Source: Alkalibacterium subtropicum
GTDB taxonomy: Bacteria > Bacillota > Bacilli > Lactobacillales > Carnobacteriaceae_A
Direction: 5' to 3'
Length of the DNA: 64,000 nucleotides
Assembly: GCF_900112455.1 (NCBI RefSeq)
Contig: NZ_FOLT01000008.1
Span: forward strand, 29,217-93,216
The notes beneath the pieces are model-generated. The model was given only the letters and a program-made list of their open reading frames with translations, was not told where the DNA came from and ran no database searches. The number at the start of each line of letters is the position of its first letter. Within the stretch, counting starts at the first letter, position 1. Positions 8,296 to 17,360 of this stretch are shown one piece after another. A program made the translations under genes and the position numbers.

Positions 8296-9009
8296 TTGAA
8301 AAAGATACTAGTTGTCGACGATGAAAAGCCGATTTCCGATATTGTTAAATTTAATCTAGAAAAAGAAGGATTTGAAGTGGTTACTGCCTTTGATGGCGAA
8401 GAAGCCCTAAAAAAAGTCGAAGAAGAAAATCCGGACCTGATTGTTTTGGATCTTATGCTGCCTAAAATGGATGGACTGGAAGTCTGCCGTGAGGTCCGAA
8501 AAACCAAGGACGTCCCGATCATTATGGTCACAGCCAAGGATCAGGAGATCGATAAGGTGCTGGGTCTGGAGCTCGGAGCAGACGATTATGTCACGAAGCC
8601 ATTCTCTAATCGCGAATTAGTGGCACGCGTGAAAGCCAATGTCAGAAGACAGGCCTCCCTGCAGAGCACGGAAGCTGCCAAAGAAGAAAGCAACGATATC
8701 GAAGTGGGAGACTTGACTGTGCATCCTGATGCCTATATCGTCTCCAAACGCGGGGAGTCCATCGAACTCACTCACCGGGAATTTGAACTGCTGCATTATC
8801 TGGCCAGACATATCGGTCAGGTCATGACGCGGGAACATTTGCTTGAAACAGTCTGGGGTTACGACTACTTTGGCGATGTCCGCACGGTAGATGTCACCGT
8901 CAGACGACTGCGTGAGAAAATCGAGGACAATCCAAGTCATCCGACCTTCCTCGTCACACGCCGAGGTGTAGGGTATTACCTGAGAAGTCCTGAACAACAG
9001 GAGAAGTAG
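8296..9009 (+). CDS. walR: Response regulator WalR (YycF)
   Basis: A 237-residue OmpR/PhoB-family response regulator of the essential WalRK system, which controls autolysins and wall metabolism in Gram-positives. The receiver domain (1-120) has the acidic pair DDE near residue 9, the phospho-acceptor Asp52 in LDLMLP, and a conserved K in VTKPF. The winged-helix domain (about 130-232) contains REFELLHYL and VRRLREKI, as in other WalR proteins. The start is TTG with a perfect GAGGAGG seven bases in front. walK begins six bases after the stop, and walH, walI and yycJ follow in the standard order. Confidence 0.97.
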   Translation: MKKILVVDDEKPISDIVKFNLEKEGFEVVTAFDGEEALKKVEEENPDLIVLDLMLPKMDGLEVCREVRKTKDVPIIMVTAKDQEIDKVLGLELGADDYVTKPFSNRELVARVKANVRRQASLQSTEAAKEESNDIEVGDLTVHPDAYIVSKRGESIELTHREFELLHYLARHIGQVMTREHLLETVWGYDYFGDVRTVDVTVRRLREKIEDNPSHPTFLVTRRGVGYYLRSPEQQEK

Positions 9010-9015
9010 TGATTT

Positions 9016-10875
9016 ATGAAAAAAAAGATTCGCATTTATCAATCGATCAACACTAAAATCGTATTCGTGATCGTTCTATTACTTGTATTCGCCCTGCAGC
9101 TTATCGGGGCGAATTTTATTACCCAAATTGAGCGCCAGCTGGTTGCCAATTTTCAGGAAGACCGGCAGGTACAGATGAATTTTCTGGAAAGTACGATCCT
9201 TCCCGCGCTGGAACGTGAGGAAAACGGAGAAGAGGGTGAAGTCAGCCCGGATCAGGAGATCAGTAATCTGCTTACCGAGTTTTCAGGCAGCGGCATTACT
9301 GATCTTCAGGTCGTGAATGCTGAACTGATCGTCATGGGGACGAGTGACACGACCCAGCAGAACATCATCGGGCAATTATCCGATGATGTCGATCTGAGGC
9401 AGGCTCAGATAACTGAAAATTCTATCACCCGACAAGTGATCGATCCGGTCACTCAAAACAGAAGATGGAAAATCGTCGAGCCCGTTTTTTCAGCGGGTGA
9501 AGAGTCTCAGTTTTTAGGGGCGATCTTAATGGAAAGCAACATCGAGTCCGTTTATGAACAGATCTCTCAAATCACCGAGATATTTCTACAGTCCAGTGCG
9601 GTGGCGATCATCCTTTCCCTCGTGCTGGCGAACATGGTCTCACGGGCCTTGACGAAACCGATCAAAGAAATGCAGATCCAGACACGTCAGATCGCTGAAG
9701 GAGATTATTCAGGCACGCTGAAAGTATACGGTGAAGACGAATTGGGACAGCTCGCCGCTTTGATCAATGACTTATCCGATGATGTGGCTGATGCGCAGGA
9801 ATCCATCGACGCAGAACGCCGACGTCTGGACAGTGTGCTGACCCATATGACGGACGGGGTCGTGGCCACGGACAGACGTGGCAAAATCATGATCATCAAT
9901 GAGATGGCTCAGTCCATGCTGGACAAGGATCAGGAGGGCGCCCTCGGCAAAAATCTGCTGCCTATACTGGACGTCGAAGAAGATATCACCCTGCGCCGTA
10001 TCCTGGAAAAACAGGATGATATATTGGTGAACAGCAGACAGAATGGTATTCCGATCATCCTGCGTGCTTCTTTCTCTCTGATCCAGAGAGAGTCCGGTTT
10101 TATCAGTGGGATCGTCTGTGTGCTCCATGACGTCACGGAACAGGAACGGATAGAAGAAGAACGTAAGCAATTTGTCTCCAACGTCTCTCACGAACTGCGT
10201 ACACCGCTGACAAGTATGCGCAGTTATATCGAGGCCTTGGCAGACGGCGCCTGGCAGGATCCGGATCTGGCCCCGCGCTTTTTAGAAGTCACACAGAATG
10301 AAACGGACCGTATGATCCGTATGATCCAGGACTTGCTTCATTTATCCCGGATCGATTCGGGTAAAAGTGTACTGAATCTGGAGATCGTCGATCTTACAGA
10401 AATGCTCGAACATGTCCTGAACCGGTTCGACATGGTCATTCATTCGGCCGAGTATGAAAGTAAAAACTATCAGATCAGAAAAGACATCCTGCAGGAATCC
10501 GTGTTTGTGGAAGTGGATCCGGACAGAATGATCCAAGTCCTGGATAATATCATGAACAACGCCATCAAGTATTCACCTGATGGCGGGACCATCACCGGTA
10601 AAATGGAAAAACGACAAGACACTGTGCTGATCAGCATTCGTGATGAAGGGATGGGCATCCCTAAAGCCGATCTCACTAAGATATTCTCCCGTTTCTATCG
10701 TGTGGATCGTGCCAGGTCACGAGCCATGGGAGGCAGCGGTCTAGGTCTGGCTATTTCCAAGGAAGTCGTGGAACAGCACGGCGGCCGTATCTGGGCAGAA
10801 AGTACAGAGGGCAGGGGAACGACCTTTTATCTCTCCCTTCCTTATGTCCCTTATGAAGAGGAGGAATGGGAATGA
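9016..10875 (+). CDS. walK: Sensor histidine kinase WalK (YycG)
   Basis: A 619-residue membrane kinase. In order it shows TM1 (about 13-33), an extracytoplasmic sensing domain (about 35-185), TM2 (about 190-212), HAMP, a PAS domain (about 270-365), the HisKA dimerisation helix with phosphorylated His392 in NVSHELRTP, and the ATPase with NNAIKYSPDGG and GSGLGLAISKE. This is the full WalK layout. In the family the signal relates to lipid II or cell-wall status, and WalH and WalI restrain or modulate the kinase. It lies directly after walR, and its stop overlaps the next start. Confidence 0.97.
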   Translation: MKKKIRIYQSINTKIVFVIVLLLVFALQLIGANFITQIERQLVANFQEDRQVQMNFLESTILPALEREENGEEGEVSPDQEISNLLTEFSGSGITDLQVVNAELIVMGTSDTTQQNIIGQLSDDVDLRQAQITENSITRQVIDPVTQNRRWKIVEPVFSAGEESQFLGAILMESNIESVYEQISQITEIFLQSSAVAIILSLVLANMVSRALTKPIKEMQIQTRQIAEGDYSGTLKVYGEDELGQLAALINDLSDDVADAQESIDAERRRLDSVLTHMTDGVVATDRRGKIMIINEMAQSMLDKDQEGALGKNLLPILDVEEDITLRRILEKQDDILVNSRQNGIPIILRASFSLIQRESGFISGIVCVLHDVTEQERIEEERKQFVSNVSHELRTPLTSMRSYIEALADGAWQDPDLAPRFLEVTQNETDRMIRMIQDLLHLSRIDSGKSVLNLEIVDLTEMLEHVLNRFDMVIHSAEYESKNYQIRKDILQESVFVEVDPDRMIQVLDNIMNNAIKYSPDGGTITGKMEKRQDTVLISIRDEGMGIPKADLTKIFSRFYRVDRARSRAMGGSGLGLAISKEVVEQHGGRIWAESTEGRGTTFYLSLPYVPYEEEEWE

Positions 10876-12188
10876 TTTGGTCTAAAATCAAACAGCTGCT
10901 TTTGGTCGTCCTTATTGGATTGAGCCTGTTCTTGAGTTTTCAGATCTGGACGACCGGCGTGCAGCTGCGCGAACCTTCAAGAAGTGGGGGGACCCCCGTT
11001 CCAGCCTCTCTGGTCGACCGGTCACGAGTGGAAGTCTTTTCACCTAAAAAAATCATCTGGCACCGCAATGAGCTGGACAGAAAACTGGAAATCAATACGT
11101 TTTATGCAACAGACTGGGCTGAAACATATTTATCGACTACCGCATTTGGGGAAGTGCAGTCGCCACAGCGATTGAGTTTTGCTTCTTATCAGGAATATCT
11201 TAACGACGACAGCTGGGTGGAATTCGTTTTTGATGCCCCAGTCCCGTTCGGGATATTTGAGGACGGCTTCAATGATCTGTCGACTGACTATGAGAACCGT
11301 ACCTTTACGCATGTATTGATGAATAAAGAGAACCCGGAACTCGCCGGTTTCTATGACTCACATAACGCGTTTCTTTACCAGATCGATGGTACCGAGTATA
11401 CAGAAGAAATACTCGATGAACTGCTCTACGCAGAGGACAATATCACGATCGATGTCGAAGCTTTTGAAGTCAATGAGCGGTTCATTTATCTGCCTGTAGA
11501 TGAGCAGGAAGTGGAGTACCGTGACTATCTGGTCGAGCGTCTGCCGAACAATCTGTTCGTTCTGCAGTTTTTCTCTGATACATCGGAAATCGATGCGAGA
11601 CGCACGGGGAGTACGACCCGCTATATCGATCTGACGACCGAATTGAGAATAAACGATTCCACGAATACCTTAACGTATCTGAGACAGCGTTCGGACATGG
11701 GACAGATGACGTTCAGTGAGCGCCTTTTAAGCAGCTATCAGACGCTGACTCAAGTCGAAAACTGGACAGAACACGTGCATTATCAGGGCTATGTACCTGA
11801 AACGAACGAAGTGACGTTCCAGCGTTATATTCAGGGGTATCCTATATACAGCTCCCAGCAATATGAATCGATGATCGAAGTGACGGTCGTCGAAAGCGGT
11901 CTGACGAGTCTGCAGGTTCCCGTGCGGGTCGTTCAGACCCCGCTGACTTTGACCGGGGAACGGACAAAAACCTTGCCGAGTGGTGCAGACATCATCGCCC
12001 AGCTCGAAGAGGCCGGCCCCGCGCTGCAAAGGATCGATGATATCCGAATCGGTTTGACATGGACAGAGAGCCAGGAAGATGAACGCGTCGTTCACTTTGA
12101 ACCTCACTGGTATGTCGAATCTCAGGGCAACTGGATAGAAGTCAACCGATTTATTGAGACACTGGAGGCGTCTTTAAATGGATTTTAA
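10872..12188 (+). CDS. walH: WalK regulator WalH (YycH)
   Basis: A 438-residue protein with one N-terminal membrane helix (LLLVVLIGLSLFLSFQIW) and a large extracytoplasmic part, as in YycH. In Bacillus YycH with YycI inhibits WalK through the membrane helices; in Staphylococcus they are activators. The open frame allows an ATG at 10866, but AGAGGAGG at 10857-10864 gives ideal spacing to the ATG at 10872, whose ATGA overlaps the walK stop. Position in the operon makes the identification safe, although YycH sequences diverge strongly. Confidence 0.93.
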   Translation: MIWSKIKQLLLVVLIGLSLFLSFQIWTTGVQLREPSRSGGTPVPASLVDRSRVEVFSPKKIIWHRNELDRKLEINTFYATDWAETYLSTTAFGEVQSPQRLSFASYQEYLNDDSWVEFVFDAPVPFGIFEDGFNDLSTDYENRTFTHVLMNKENPELAGFYDSHNAFLYQIDGTEYTEEILDELLYAEDNITIDVEAFEVNERFIYLPVDEQEVEYRDYLVERLPNNLFVLQFFSDTSEIDARRTGSTTRYIDLTTELRINDSTNTLTYLRQRSDMGQMTFSERLLSSYQTLTQVENWTEHVHYQGYVPETNEVTFQRYIQGYPIYSSQQYESMIEVTVVESGLTSLQVPVRVVQTPLTLTGERTKTLPSGADIIAQLEEAGPALQRIDDIRIGLTWTESQEDERVVHFEPHWYVESQGNWIEVNRFIETLEASLNGF

Positions 12189-13131
12189 AAAAATTGAAAA
12201 CATTTTTCTGATTACGTTTCTGCTGTTGAATATCTACCTTCTGGTCAGTTACTTTAACCGGAACGACATTCAGCAGGCGACGAGTGCGCCTGGCCAGGTC
12301 AATCTGATACGGGAAATGGAGCAGATCGGTATCGAACTGCCCTCGCTCCAGGAAGAAGAACAAAAAGTCTTTTATGTTCAGGCGGACAGCAATCGCCTAC
12401 TGGAACAGAATGTCGATCAGCTGGAAAATCAGGCCGGTTCAGTCGCGGCAGACGGGTCTCTTTACACGAGTATTCTATCTGATCCGATCGAGATCGAAGG
12501 CAATCCTGACGAGGGATTCACAGAAGCAGACTTCGCGAGACTGAACACGTTTATTTCAAGTGACTCAGTGTTGTTCGGTGAAGAGTATGCCTATTTCAGA
12601 TATGACCGCAGTCAGAACCGCTTTGTTTATACCCAGATGGTGGAAGGGATCCCTGTGGCAGATGGGACATCCGAAATCTCTCTCTTTTACGGCAGTGACG
12701 GCAACATCATCTCTTACCAGCAGACCTATGCGGGACCGATGACCCCTCAGGGAACCACACAGCCGGTCATCACTGACAGACAGGCCATTGAGGTCCTTTT
12801 TCAGAACAATGAAATCAGCTCCAACTCGGTCGTTGGACAGCCGCTCCTTTCTTATTACCGGACCCTGCATCTGGAAGACTTAAGTATGTACGGTCCGGTC
12901 TGGTATGTCCCGGTCAGAGATACTGGCGGCGAGCGGATCCTTCGCGTCGATGCGCTGGAACGCACGATCATTACAGAACCGGCCGCCCCGTTAGTCCCAG
13001 AAGAGCCTGAAGAACCCGAGGAACCGGAGGAAGGAACGACCGAAGAACCAGAAGAAGATGCCGAATCGGCCACTGAAATGGAAGTAGAAACGACTCTTGA
13101 ATTCGATGCAGAAATCAGTAGTGATGAATGA
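12178..13131 (+). CDS. walI: WalK regulator WalI (YycI) with acidic repeat tail
   Basis: A 317-residue YycI-family protein. It has a single N-terminal membrane anchor (IENIFLITFLLLNIYLLVSYF) and an extracytoplasmic region with a YycI-like fold (PepSY-like repeats), expected to pair with WalH and touch WalK. Its start overlaps the end of walH by 11 bases. The last 45 residues are unusual: a run of PEE repeats (EEPEEPEEPEE) followed by a very acidic tail, about 40 residues longer than most YycI proteins. That tail could be a spacer in the wall or a salt adaptation; this is inference. Confidence 0.9.
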   Translation: MDFKKIENIFLITFLLLNIYLLVSYFNRNDIQQATSAPGQVNLIREMEQIGIELPSLQEEEQKVFYVQADSNRLLEQNVDQLENQAGSVAADGSLYTSILSDPIEIEGNPDEGFTEADFARLNTFISSDSVLFGEEYAYFRYDRSQNRFVYTQMVEGIPVADGTSEISLFYGSDGNIISYQQTYAGPMTPQGTTQPVITDRQAIEVLFQNNEISSNSVVGQPLLSYYRTLHLEDLSMYGPVWYVPVRDTGGERILRVDALERTIITEPAAPLVPEEPEEPEEPEEGTTEEPEEDAESATEMEVETTLEFDAEISSDE

Positions 13132-13233
13132 GAAGAATAGCTGAAAAAAGGATCTGGAAAAGTGGTCTTGCTTGTGGGTGGAGACTTGTTGTAAGATAGA
13201 CAATGAGTATTCGCAGAGAGAGGAATCATTGTC

Positions 13234-14046
13234 ATGATGCAAACAGAACGATCCGGCTTGCGTATCAGCGTATTAGCCAGCGGAAGTACCGGAAACATCA
13301 CCTATATCGAAACAGATCAGACAAAAGTGTTGGTGGACTGCGGATTCAGCGGCAAGAAAGCAGTCGAAATGATGACGAAGATAGGACGTCGTCCGGAAGA
13401 TCTGGATGCCATCTTAGTCACACATGAACACACGGATCACATCAAAGGCGTGGGGATCCTCGCCCGTAAATATGACTTGGATATCTATGCCAACGAAAAA
13501 ACCTGGCAGGCGATGGAACCCAAGCTCGGTAAGTTGAAAATTGAACAGAAGCATCATTTTTCAAAAGAGAAGACGCTGACGCTTGGGGATATCGACATCT
13601 CCAGTTTCGGTGTGTCCCACGATGCGATCGATCCTCAATTTTACACGTTCCAGAAAAACAATAAACGCTTTGTCATGCTGACCGATACAGGTTACGTCAG
13701 CGACCGTATGCGTGGTCTGGTGAAGGACGCCGATGCGTACCTCTTTGAGAGCAATCATGATCTGAGCATGCTGCGTATGGGGAAATATCCCTGGTCGCTG
13801 AAGCAGCGTATCATCGGTGATAAAGGCCACTTGTCCAATGAAGACGGGGCGCTTGCCCTGGCGGAGATCATTGGGGACAATACCAAACGGGTGTATCTGG
13901 GTCATTTGAGCAAGGAGAACAACATCAAAGAAGTCGCCCATCAGACGGTGGAAGACATCCTTTTGAAGAAAGACACAGGCGTCAACGAACGGTTCCAGCT
14001 CTATGATACGGATCCGGCGGAACCATGCCCGTTGTTTATTCTGTAA
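13234..14046 (+). CDS. yycJ: Metallo-beta-lactamase fold nuclease YycJ (WalJ)
   Basis: A 270-residue MBL-fold protein with the metal motif THEHTDHIKG (HxHxDH) near residues 64-73 and further histidine/aspartate ligands downstream (GVSHDAID, LTDTGY, GHLS). YycJ/WalJ proteins are 5'-3' exonucleases implicated in mismatch repair and in coordinating replication with division. It is the fifth gene of the wal operon, about 100 bases after walI. The start used follows AGAGAGG; a second ATG lies directly behind the first. A terminator follows the stop. Confidence 0.92.
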   Translation: MMQTERSGLRISVLASGSTGNITYIETDQTKVLVDCGFSGKKAVEMMTKIGRRPEDLDAILVTHEHTDHIKGVGILARKYDLDIYANEKTWQAMEPKLGKLKIEQKHHFSKEKTLTLGDIDISSFGVSHDAIDPQFYTFQKNNKRFVMLTDTGYVSDRMRGLVKDADAYLFESNHDLSMLRMGKYPWSLKQRIIGDKGHLSNEDGALALAEIIGDNTKRVYLGHLSKENNIKEVAHQTVEDILLKKDTGVNERFQLYDTDPAEPCPLFIL

Positions 14047-14105
14047 AAGCCATCAAGTTTCCGCCATCTTTAACGTATCAGTTAGAGATGACGGAGGCTT
14101 TTTTT
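14045..14105 (+). terminator. Intrinsic terminator of the wal operon
   Basis: Arms AAAAGCC...CCGCCATCT (14045-14069) and AGAGATGACGG-AGGCTTTTTTT (14084-14105) form a long hairpin with a small internal bulge and end in seven T. The short open frame crossing it is not considered real. Confidence 0.75.
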
Positions 14106-14299
14106 ATGGAATTTAACTACTGTCAACACGCCGGATGGAGGAATTGGCATTTAAGGAAGAAGGGGACAGTTAACAGAAAGACCTGCCGCCTTCATGTATC
14201 GAAGAGAGGGATCAGACTGTGTGGAAATATTTTTAACACTAAATAGTCTAAATTTCTTCAAAAAGCTTAATAATACGGAAAAAAAAGCGATTATGATAG

Positions 14300-14319
14300 A
14301 ATTGTATCATGATATAATT
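14300..14319 (+). promoter_or_regulatory. Near-perfect 20-bp palindrome over the htrA -10 region
   Basis: AATTGTATCATGATATAATT matches its own reverse complement at 18 of 20 positions and contains TATAAT at 14313-14318. It could be an operator covering the htrA promoter. No -35 of quality is seen. The regulator is unknown. Confidence 0.5.
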
Positions 14320-14394
14320 GCTAAAAAGACATAGAAATGTCATGGTTGAGCGTTAATATAGATAGTGAAATACGTTTACTGGAGGAATCAACGG

Positions 14395-15597
14395 ATGAAA
14401 ACAAAAGCTTATCAAACATTATTGGCATTAAGCCTTTCAGGAGCCTTACTCGCAGGATGTGATGCAATGGATCCGGAGACTGAACCTGAAACTGAGAATG
14501 AAGAAACAGTGGAAGATACGCCTGTTAATGAAGAAGGTGATGTTCAAGTATCCGAAGTACGGGTAGATGTGACCTCTGACATCACAGATGCTGTTCAGGA
14601 AGTGGATGAAGCAGTTGTTTCCATTATCAATATGCAGCGTGTGGGACAAAATCCCTACGGCTGGTATGAAGGGTCTCAGGATGCAGATGCAGAGGGAGAA
14701 GACCTGCAGCAAGTAGGCACAGGGAGTGGCGCCGTTTATAAAGTGGATGGCGATACCGCTTATGTCTTTACGAACAATCACGTCGTCGATGGCTCTGACG
14801 CTATCGAAGTGCTGTTTAAAGATGGGTCGCGTGTAGAAGCCACTATCGTAGGGGCAGATTTGTGGACTGATCTTGCCGTATTAGCGATCGACTCAGAAGA
14901 CATCACGACGGTCGCGGAGTTTGGTGATTCAGAAAACCTGACCGTGGGGGAACCGGCTATTGCGATCGGCTCGCCGTTGGGAACGAACTTCGCCTCGTCC
15001 GTCACGTCAGGGATCATCTCTGCAACAGGACGAACGGTGCCTGTGGATACGAATATGGATGGCGAAAATGACTGGGAAATGACAGCTATTCAGACAGACG
15101 CTGCCATCAACCCGGGTAATTCCGGCGGACCGCTCATCAATATCGCCGGTCAGGTCGTCGGGATCAACTCGATGAAAATTTCATCTTCCACCATTGAAGG
15201 GATGGGCTTTGCCATTCCAAGTAATGATGCACTGGATATCATCAATCAGCTGGAACAGGACGGTGAAGTAGTCAGACCAGTCATAGGGGTGGCCATGGTC
15301 GACTTATCCATGGTGTCACCGCAGCAGCAGGAAGCCATACTGAACCTGCCGGATGATGTGACAGGCGGCGTCGTGATTGCAGAAGTCCAGCCTGACAGCT
15401 CCGCAGATGAAGCTGGACTGGAAGCGAATGATGTGATCGTGTCATTCAACGGTGAAGAAGTCGCGAACGGCATCGAACTGAGACAGGAAATCTATGACAC
15501 TGAAATCGGTGACGAAGTGGAAATCGAATTCTATCGTGACGGCGAACTGCAGTCAGCCACACTGACGATGCGCACCACCGAAGACCAGACATTATAA
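14395..15597 (+). CDS. htrA: HtrA/DegP-type serine protease, predicted lipoprotein
   Basis: A 400-residue surface protease that degrades or refolds misfolded secreted proteins. The trypsin-like domain carries His129 (NNHVVDG), Asp159 (TDLAVL) and Ser243 (GNSGGPL), with one PDZ domain at about 300-390. The start at 14395 follows GGAGG, ten codons after the frame's first GTG. Unlike usual Gram-positive HtrA, which has a single membrane helix, the N-terminus here is a lipoprotein signal peptide ending in LLAGC (lipobox, Cys22), then a glutamate-rich linker. It is thus predicted to be lipid-anchored. It follows yycJ in the order common in Bacilli, and a terminator comes after it. Confidence 0.93.
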   Translation: MKTKAYQTLLALSLSGALLAGCDAMDPETEPETENEETVEDTPVNEEGDVQVSEVRVDVTSDITDAVQEVDEAVVSIINMQRVGQNPYGWYEGSQDADAEGEDLQQVGTGSGAVYKVDGDTAYVFTNNHVVDGSDAIEVLFKDGSRVEATIVGADLWTDLAVLAIDSEDITTVAEFGDSENLTVGEPAIAIGSPLGTNFASSVTSGIISATGRTVPVDTNMDGENDWEMTAIQTDAAINPGNSGGPLINIAGQVVGINSMKISSSTIEGMGFAIPSNDALDIINQLEQDGEVVRPVIGVAMVDLSMVSPQQQEAILNLPDDVTGGVVIAEVQPDSSADEAGLEANDVIVSFNGEEVANGIELRQEIYDTEIGDEVEIEFYRDGELQSATLTMRTTEDQTL

Positions 15598-15609
15598 ACA
15601 AGAGAAACC

Positions 15610-15645
15610 AAACGCACAGCCTGTGAAAAGGCTGTGCGTTTTTAT
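15610..15645 (+). terminator. Intrinsic terminator after htrA
   Basis: The 12-bp stem AAACGCACAGCC (15610-15621) with its complement at 15630-15641 is followed by a T-rich run. Confidence 0.9.
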
Positions 15646-15730
15646 TTTGGGGAAAAGGTAAGAATTAACCTGTTCGGGTGTGAACAACTTTTTATAAAAA
15701 ACATTTACACCGGGGATTTATCAAAAATAG

Positions 15731-16069
15731 TTATACACAATGAACAAACAGGCTGTGCATAACTTAATTGTTATAAGATGAGAACAATTGATTATCCCTT
15801 TAGGTAAAAGGTTATTGTGCAGGCTGACCATAAAGTTAATCCACTATCAAGGTGTGTATAACTTTCGGGATAAACGAACTGGATCTGGACGGAGCTTTAA
15901 GCTTTCATAAAGAGGAACGGGAACAAAGCCTGTGGATATGTGCATAACTTTGTGGATAACTGTGGAAAATGTGGGTATAAAAATAGAGATTTCCTGTTAT
16001 ACCAACAGAAAGTCCCTGTGGAGAGTGTGATTAACTCGAAGTAATCTGTTCGCGGCACGGTTATTCACA
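15731..16069. other. Cluster of DnaA boxes in the htrA-ohrR intergenic region
   Basis: Six sites fit TTATNCACA exactly: plus strand at 15731-15739 and 16061-16069; minus strand at 15754-15762, 15853-15861, 15939-15947 and 15951-15959. The last is the perfect TGTGGATAA. Near-matches include TGTGGATAT at 15931 and TGTGGAAAA at 15961. About 0.01 exact matches would be expected by chance in this length. The whole 15646-16145 stretch is AT-rich and has no gene. No dnaA, dnaN or gidA lies in the window, so this is either a DnaA titration/regulatory site or part of an origin region with dnaA elsewhere. Confidence 0.85.
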
Positions 16070-16145
16070 GGTCCGTCAGTTCAGTTAATACCTATAATCT
16101 TTTCCTGTTACTTGCTATAATAAGAAAGAAAAGGAGTGAATCTAC

Positions 16146-16571
16146 ATGACGAAAAATATATTAAAATTAAGCAATCAAGTGTGTTTCCCATTATATGCGG
16201 CCACAAGACAAATCACCCGACTGTACCGTCCGATGCTTGAAAAACTGGAAGTGACCTATCCGCAATACCTGGTTTTGCTGGTCTTGTTCGAAGAAGAGAC
16301 TGTCACAGTGAAAGCACTGGGCGAACGCTTATACTTGGATTCAGGAACCCTGACACCGATGCTGAAGCGTATGGAAGAGCACGGCTTGGTGGAACGCAGG
16401 CGGTCCAGTAAGGATGAACGGGTCGTGGAAGTAACACTAACAGAAAAAGGACGTGGGATCGAAAAGCAGGCAGAAGAGATCCCCATCAAATTTTCCAAAG
16501 AGATACACCTGGAGCAGGAGGAATTTGAAGAACTGAAACGTCTGTTGACCAAAATACTCGATCAAGTCTAA
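16146..16571 (+). CDS. ohrR: MarR-family peroxide sensor OhrR
   Basis: A 141-residue winged-helix repressor very like OhrR. The N-terminal reactive cysteine is present in LSNQVCFPLYAATR (Cys13), followed by the conserved YRPMLEKLEVTYPQYLVLL dimer/HTH entry and the recognition helix DSGTLTPMLKRME. OhrR is released from DNA when the cysteine is oxidised by organic hydroperoxides. An AAAGGAG precedes the ATG. rlmH starts 16 bases after the stop. No ohr gene is adjacent; the OsmC-family gene at 33.2 kb is not a certain target. Confidence 0.85.
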   Translation: MTKNILKLSNQVCFPLYAATRQITRLYRPMLEKLEVTYPQYLVLLVLFEEETVTVKALGERLYLDSGTLTPMLKRMEEHGLVERRRSSKDERVVEVTLTEKGRGIEKQAEEIPIKFSKEIHLEQEEFEELKRLLTKILDQV

Positions 16572-16587
16572 GTAAAAGGAGCCAGTT

Positions 16588-17067
16588 ATGGATATTACGA
16601 TTTTGTCAGTAGGCAAGCTGAAAGAGAAGTACCTGAAAAAAGGCATCGATGAATACACCAAGCGTCTGGGTGCCTACACGAAAATAAAAGTCGTGGAAGT
16701 ACCGGATGAAAAAGCACCTGAGAATTTGAGTGAAGCTGAGATGGAGCAGGTGAAGGAAAAAGAAGGGGAGCGTCTGCTTTCAAAAATACCGGATCAGGCC
16801 TACGTCTTCACCCTGGCCATCCAGTCTAAAGAACGCACCTCAGAATCCTTCGCCAAGGAAATCGAACAGCTCATGATCCACGGCAAAAGCAAGCTCGTCT
16901 TTGTGATCGGCGGCTCACTCGGTCTAAGCAAAGCCGTCATGGACCGCAGCGACACCACCATCTCCTTCGGAAAAATGACTTACCCCCACCAGCTCATGCG
17001 CCTGATTTTAGTTGAACAGATCTATAGAGCATTCCGGATCATGCGGAATGAACCGTATCACAAATGA
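16588..17067 (+). CDS. rlmH: 23S rRNA (pseudouridine1915-N3)-methyltransferase
   Basis: A 159-residue SPOUT-class methyltransferase of normal length, which modifies helix 69 of 23S rRNA in 70S ribosomes. The SAM-binding knot shows as FVIGGSLGL, and the C-terminal end reads [17 protein letters not shown], the hallmark of RlmH. The last codons (GAACCGTATCACAAATGA) correspond to the region used as an SCC attachment site in staphylococci. An AAAGGAG site precedes the ATG. It closes the wal-htrA-rlmH neighbourhood. Confidence 0.97.
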   Translation: MDITILSVGKLKEKYLKKGIDEYTKRLGAYTKIKVVEVPDEKAPENLSEAEMEQVKEKEGERLLSKIPDQAYVFTLAIQSKERTSESFAKEIEQLMIHGKSKLVFVIGGSLGLSKAVMDRSDTTISFGKMTYPHQLMRLILVEQIYRAFRIMRNEPYHK

Positions 17068-17108
17068 ATGAGTTTCACAGTAATTTAAAACATAACTGAT
17101 GTAGCTGA

Positions 17109-17360
17109 AGAACAGAATCTTTATTATATGATTCAAAAATTCAATTATGCGTTACGCTAACCTTTAAACAGATAAAGGATGAAGTATTTGTTTCTTTGAT
17201 GAAAATGGGCGACACATGGATCAGGAGAGTAGAAAATGCTTCAAAGGGGGAAAAATTATCCCTGATCAAGACAATAAAACTTAAAATTAATAACTCCCAC
17301 TTATCCCCCTGCTTTATTAGATATACTATAAGTATACAATACGAGGAGAGATATATATGA
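17109..17360 (+). other. AT-rich open frame of unknown meaning before the RibD-like gene
   Basis: A frame without stops runs from after the TGA at 17106 to a TGA at 17358-17360 that overlaps the next ATG. It has no start near its beginning; an internal ATG would give about 53 residues (MKMGDTWIRRVENASKGEK...). It may be the remnant of a gene or simply low-GC sequence. The inverted repeat TATACT-ATA-AGTATA (17322-17336) lies in its 3' part, at the likely promoter of the next gene. Confidence 0.25.

Noticed and set aside
14107-14246. Small gene after the wal terminator
   Set aside because: It starts inside the terminator T-run region, has no RBS and its composition (many Cys, Arg, His) is not protein-like.
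17050-17070. SCC-type attachment site in use
   Set aside because: The rlmH end is like the staphylococcal attB, but no second copy and no ccr recombinase were found in the window; the sequence is conserved because it codes RlmH.
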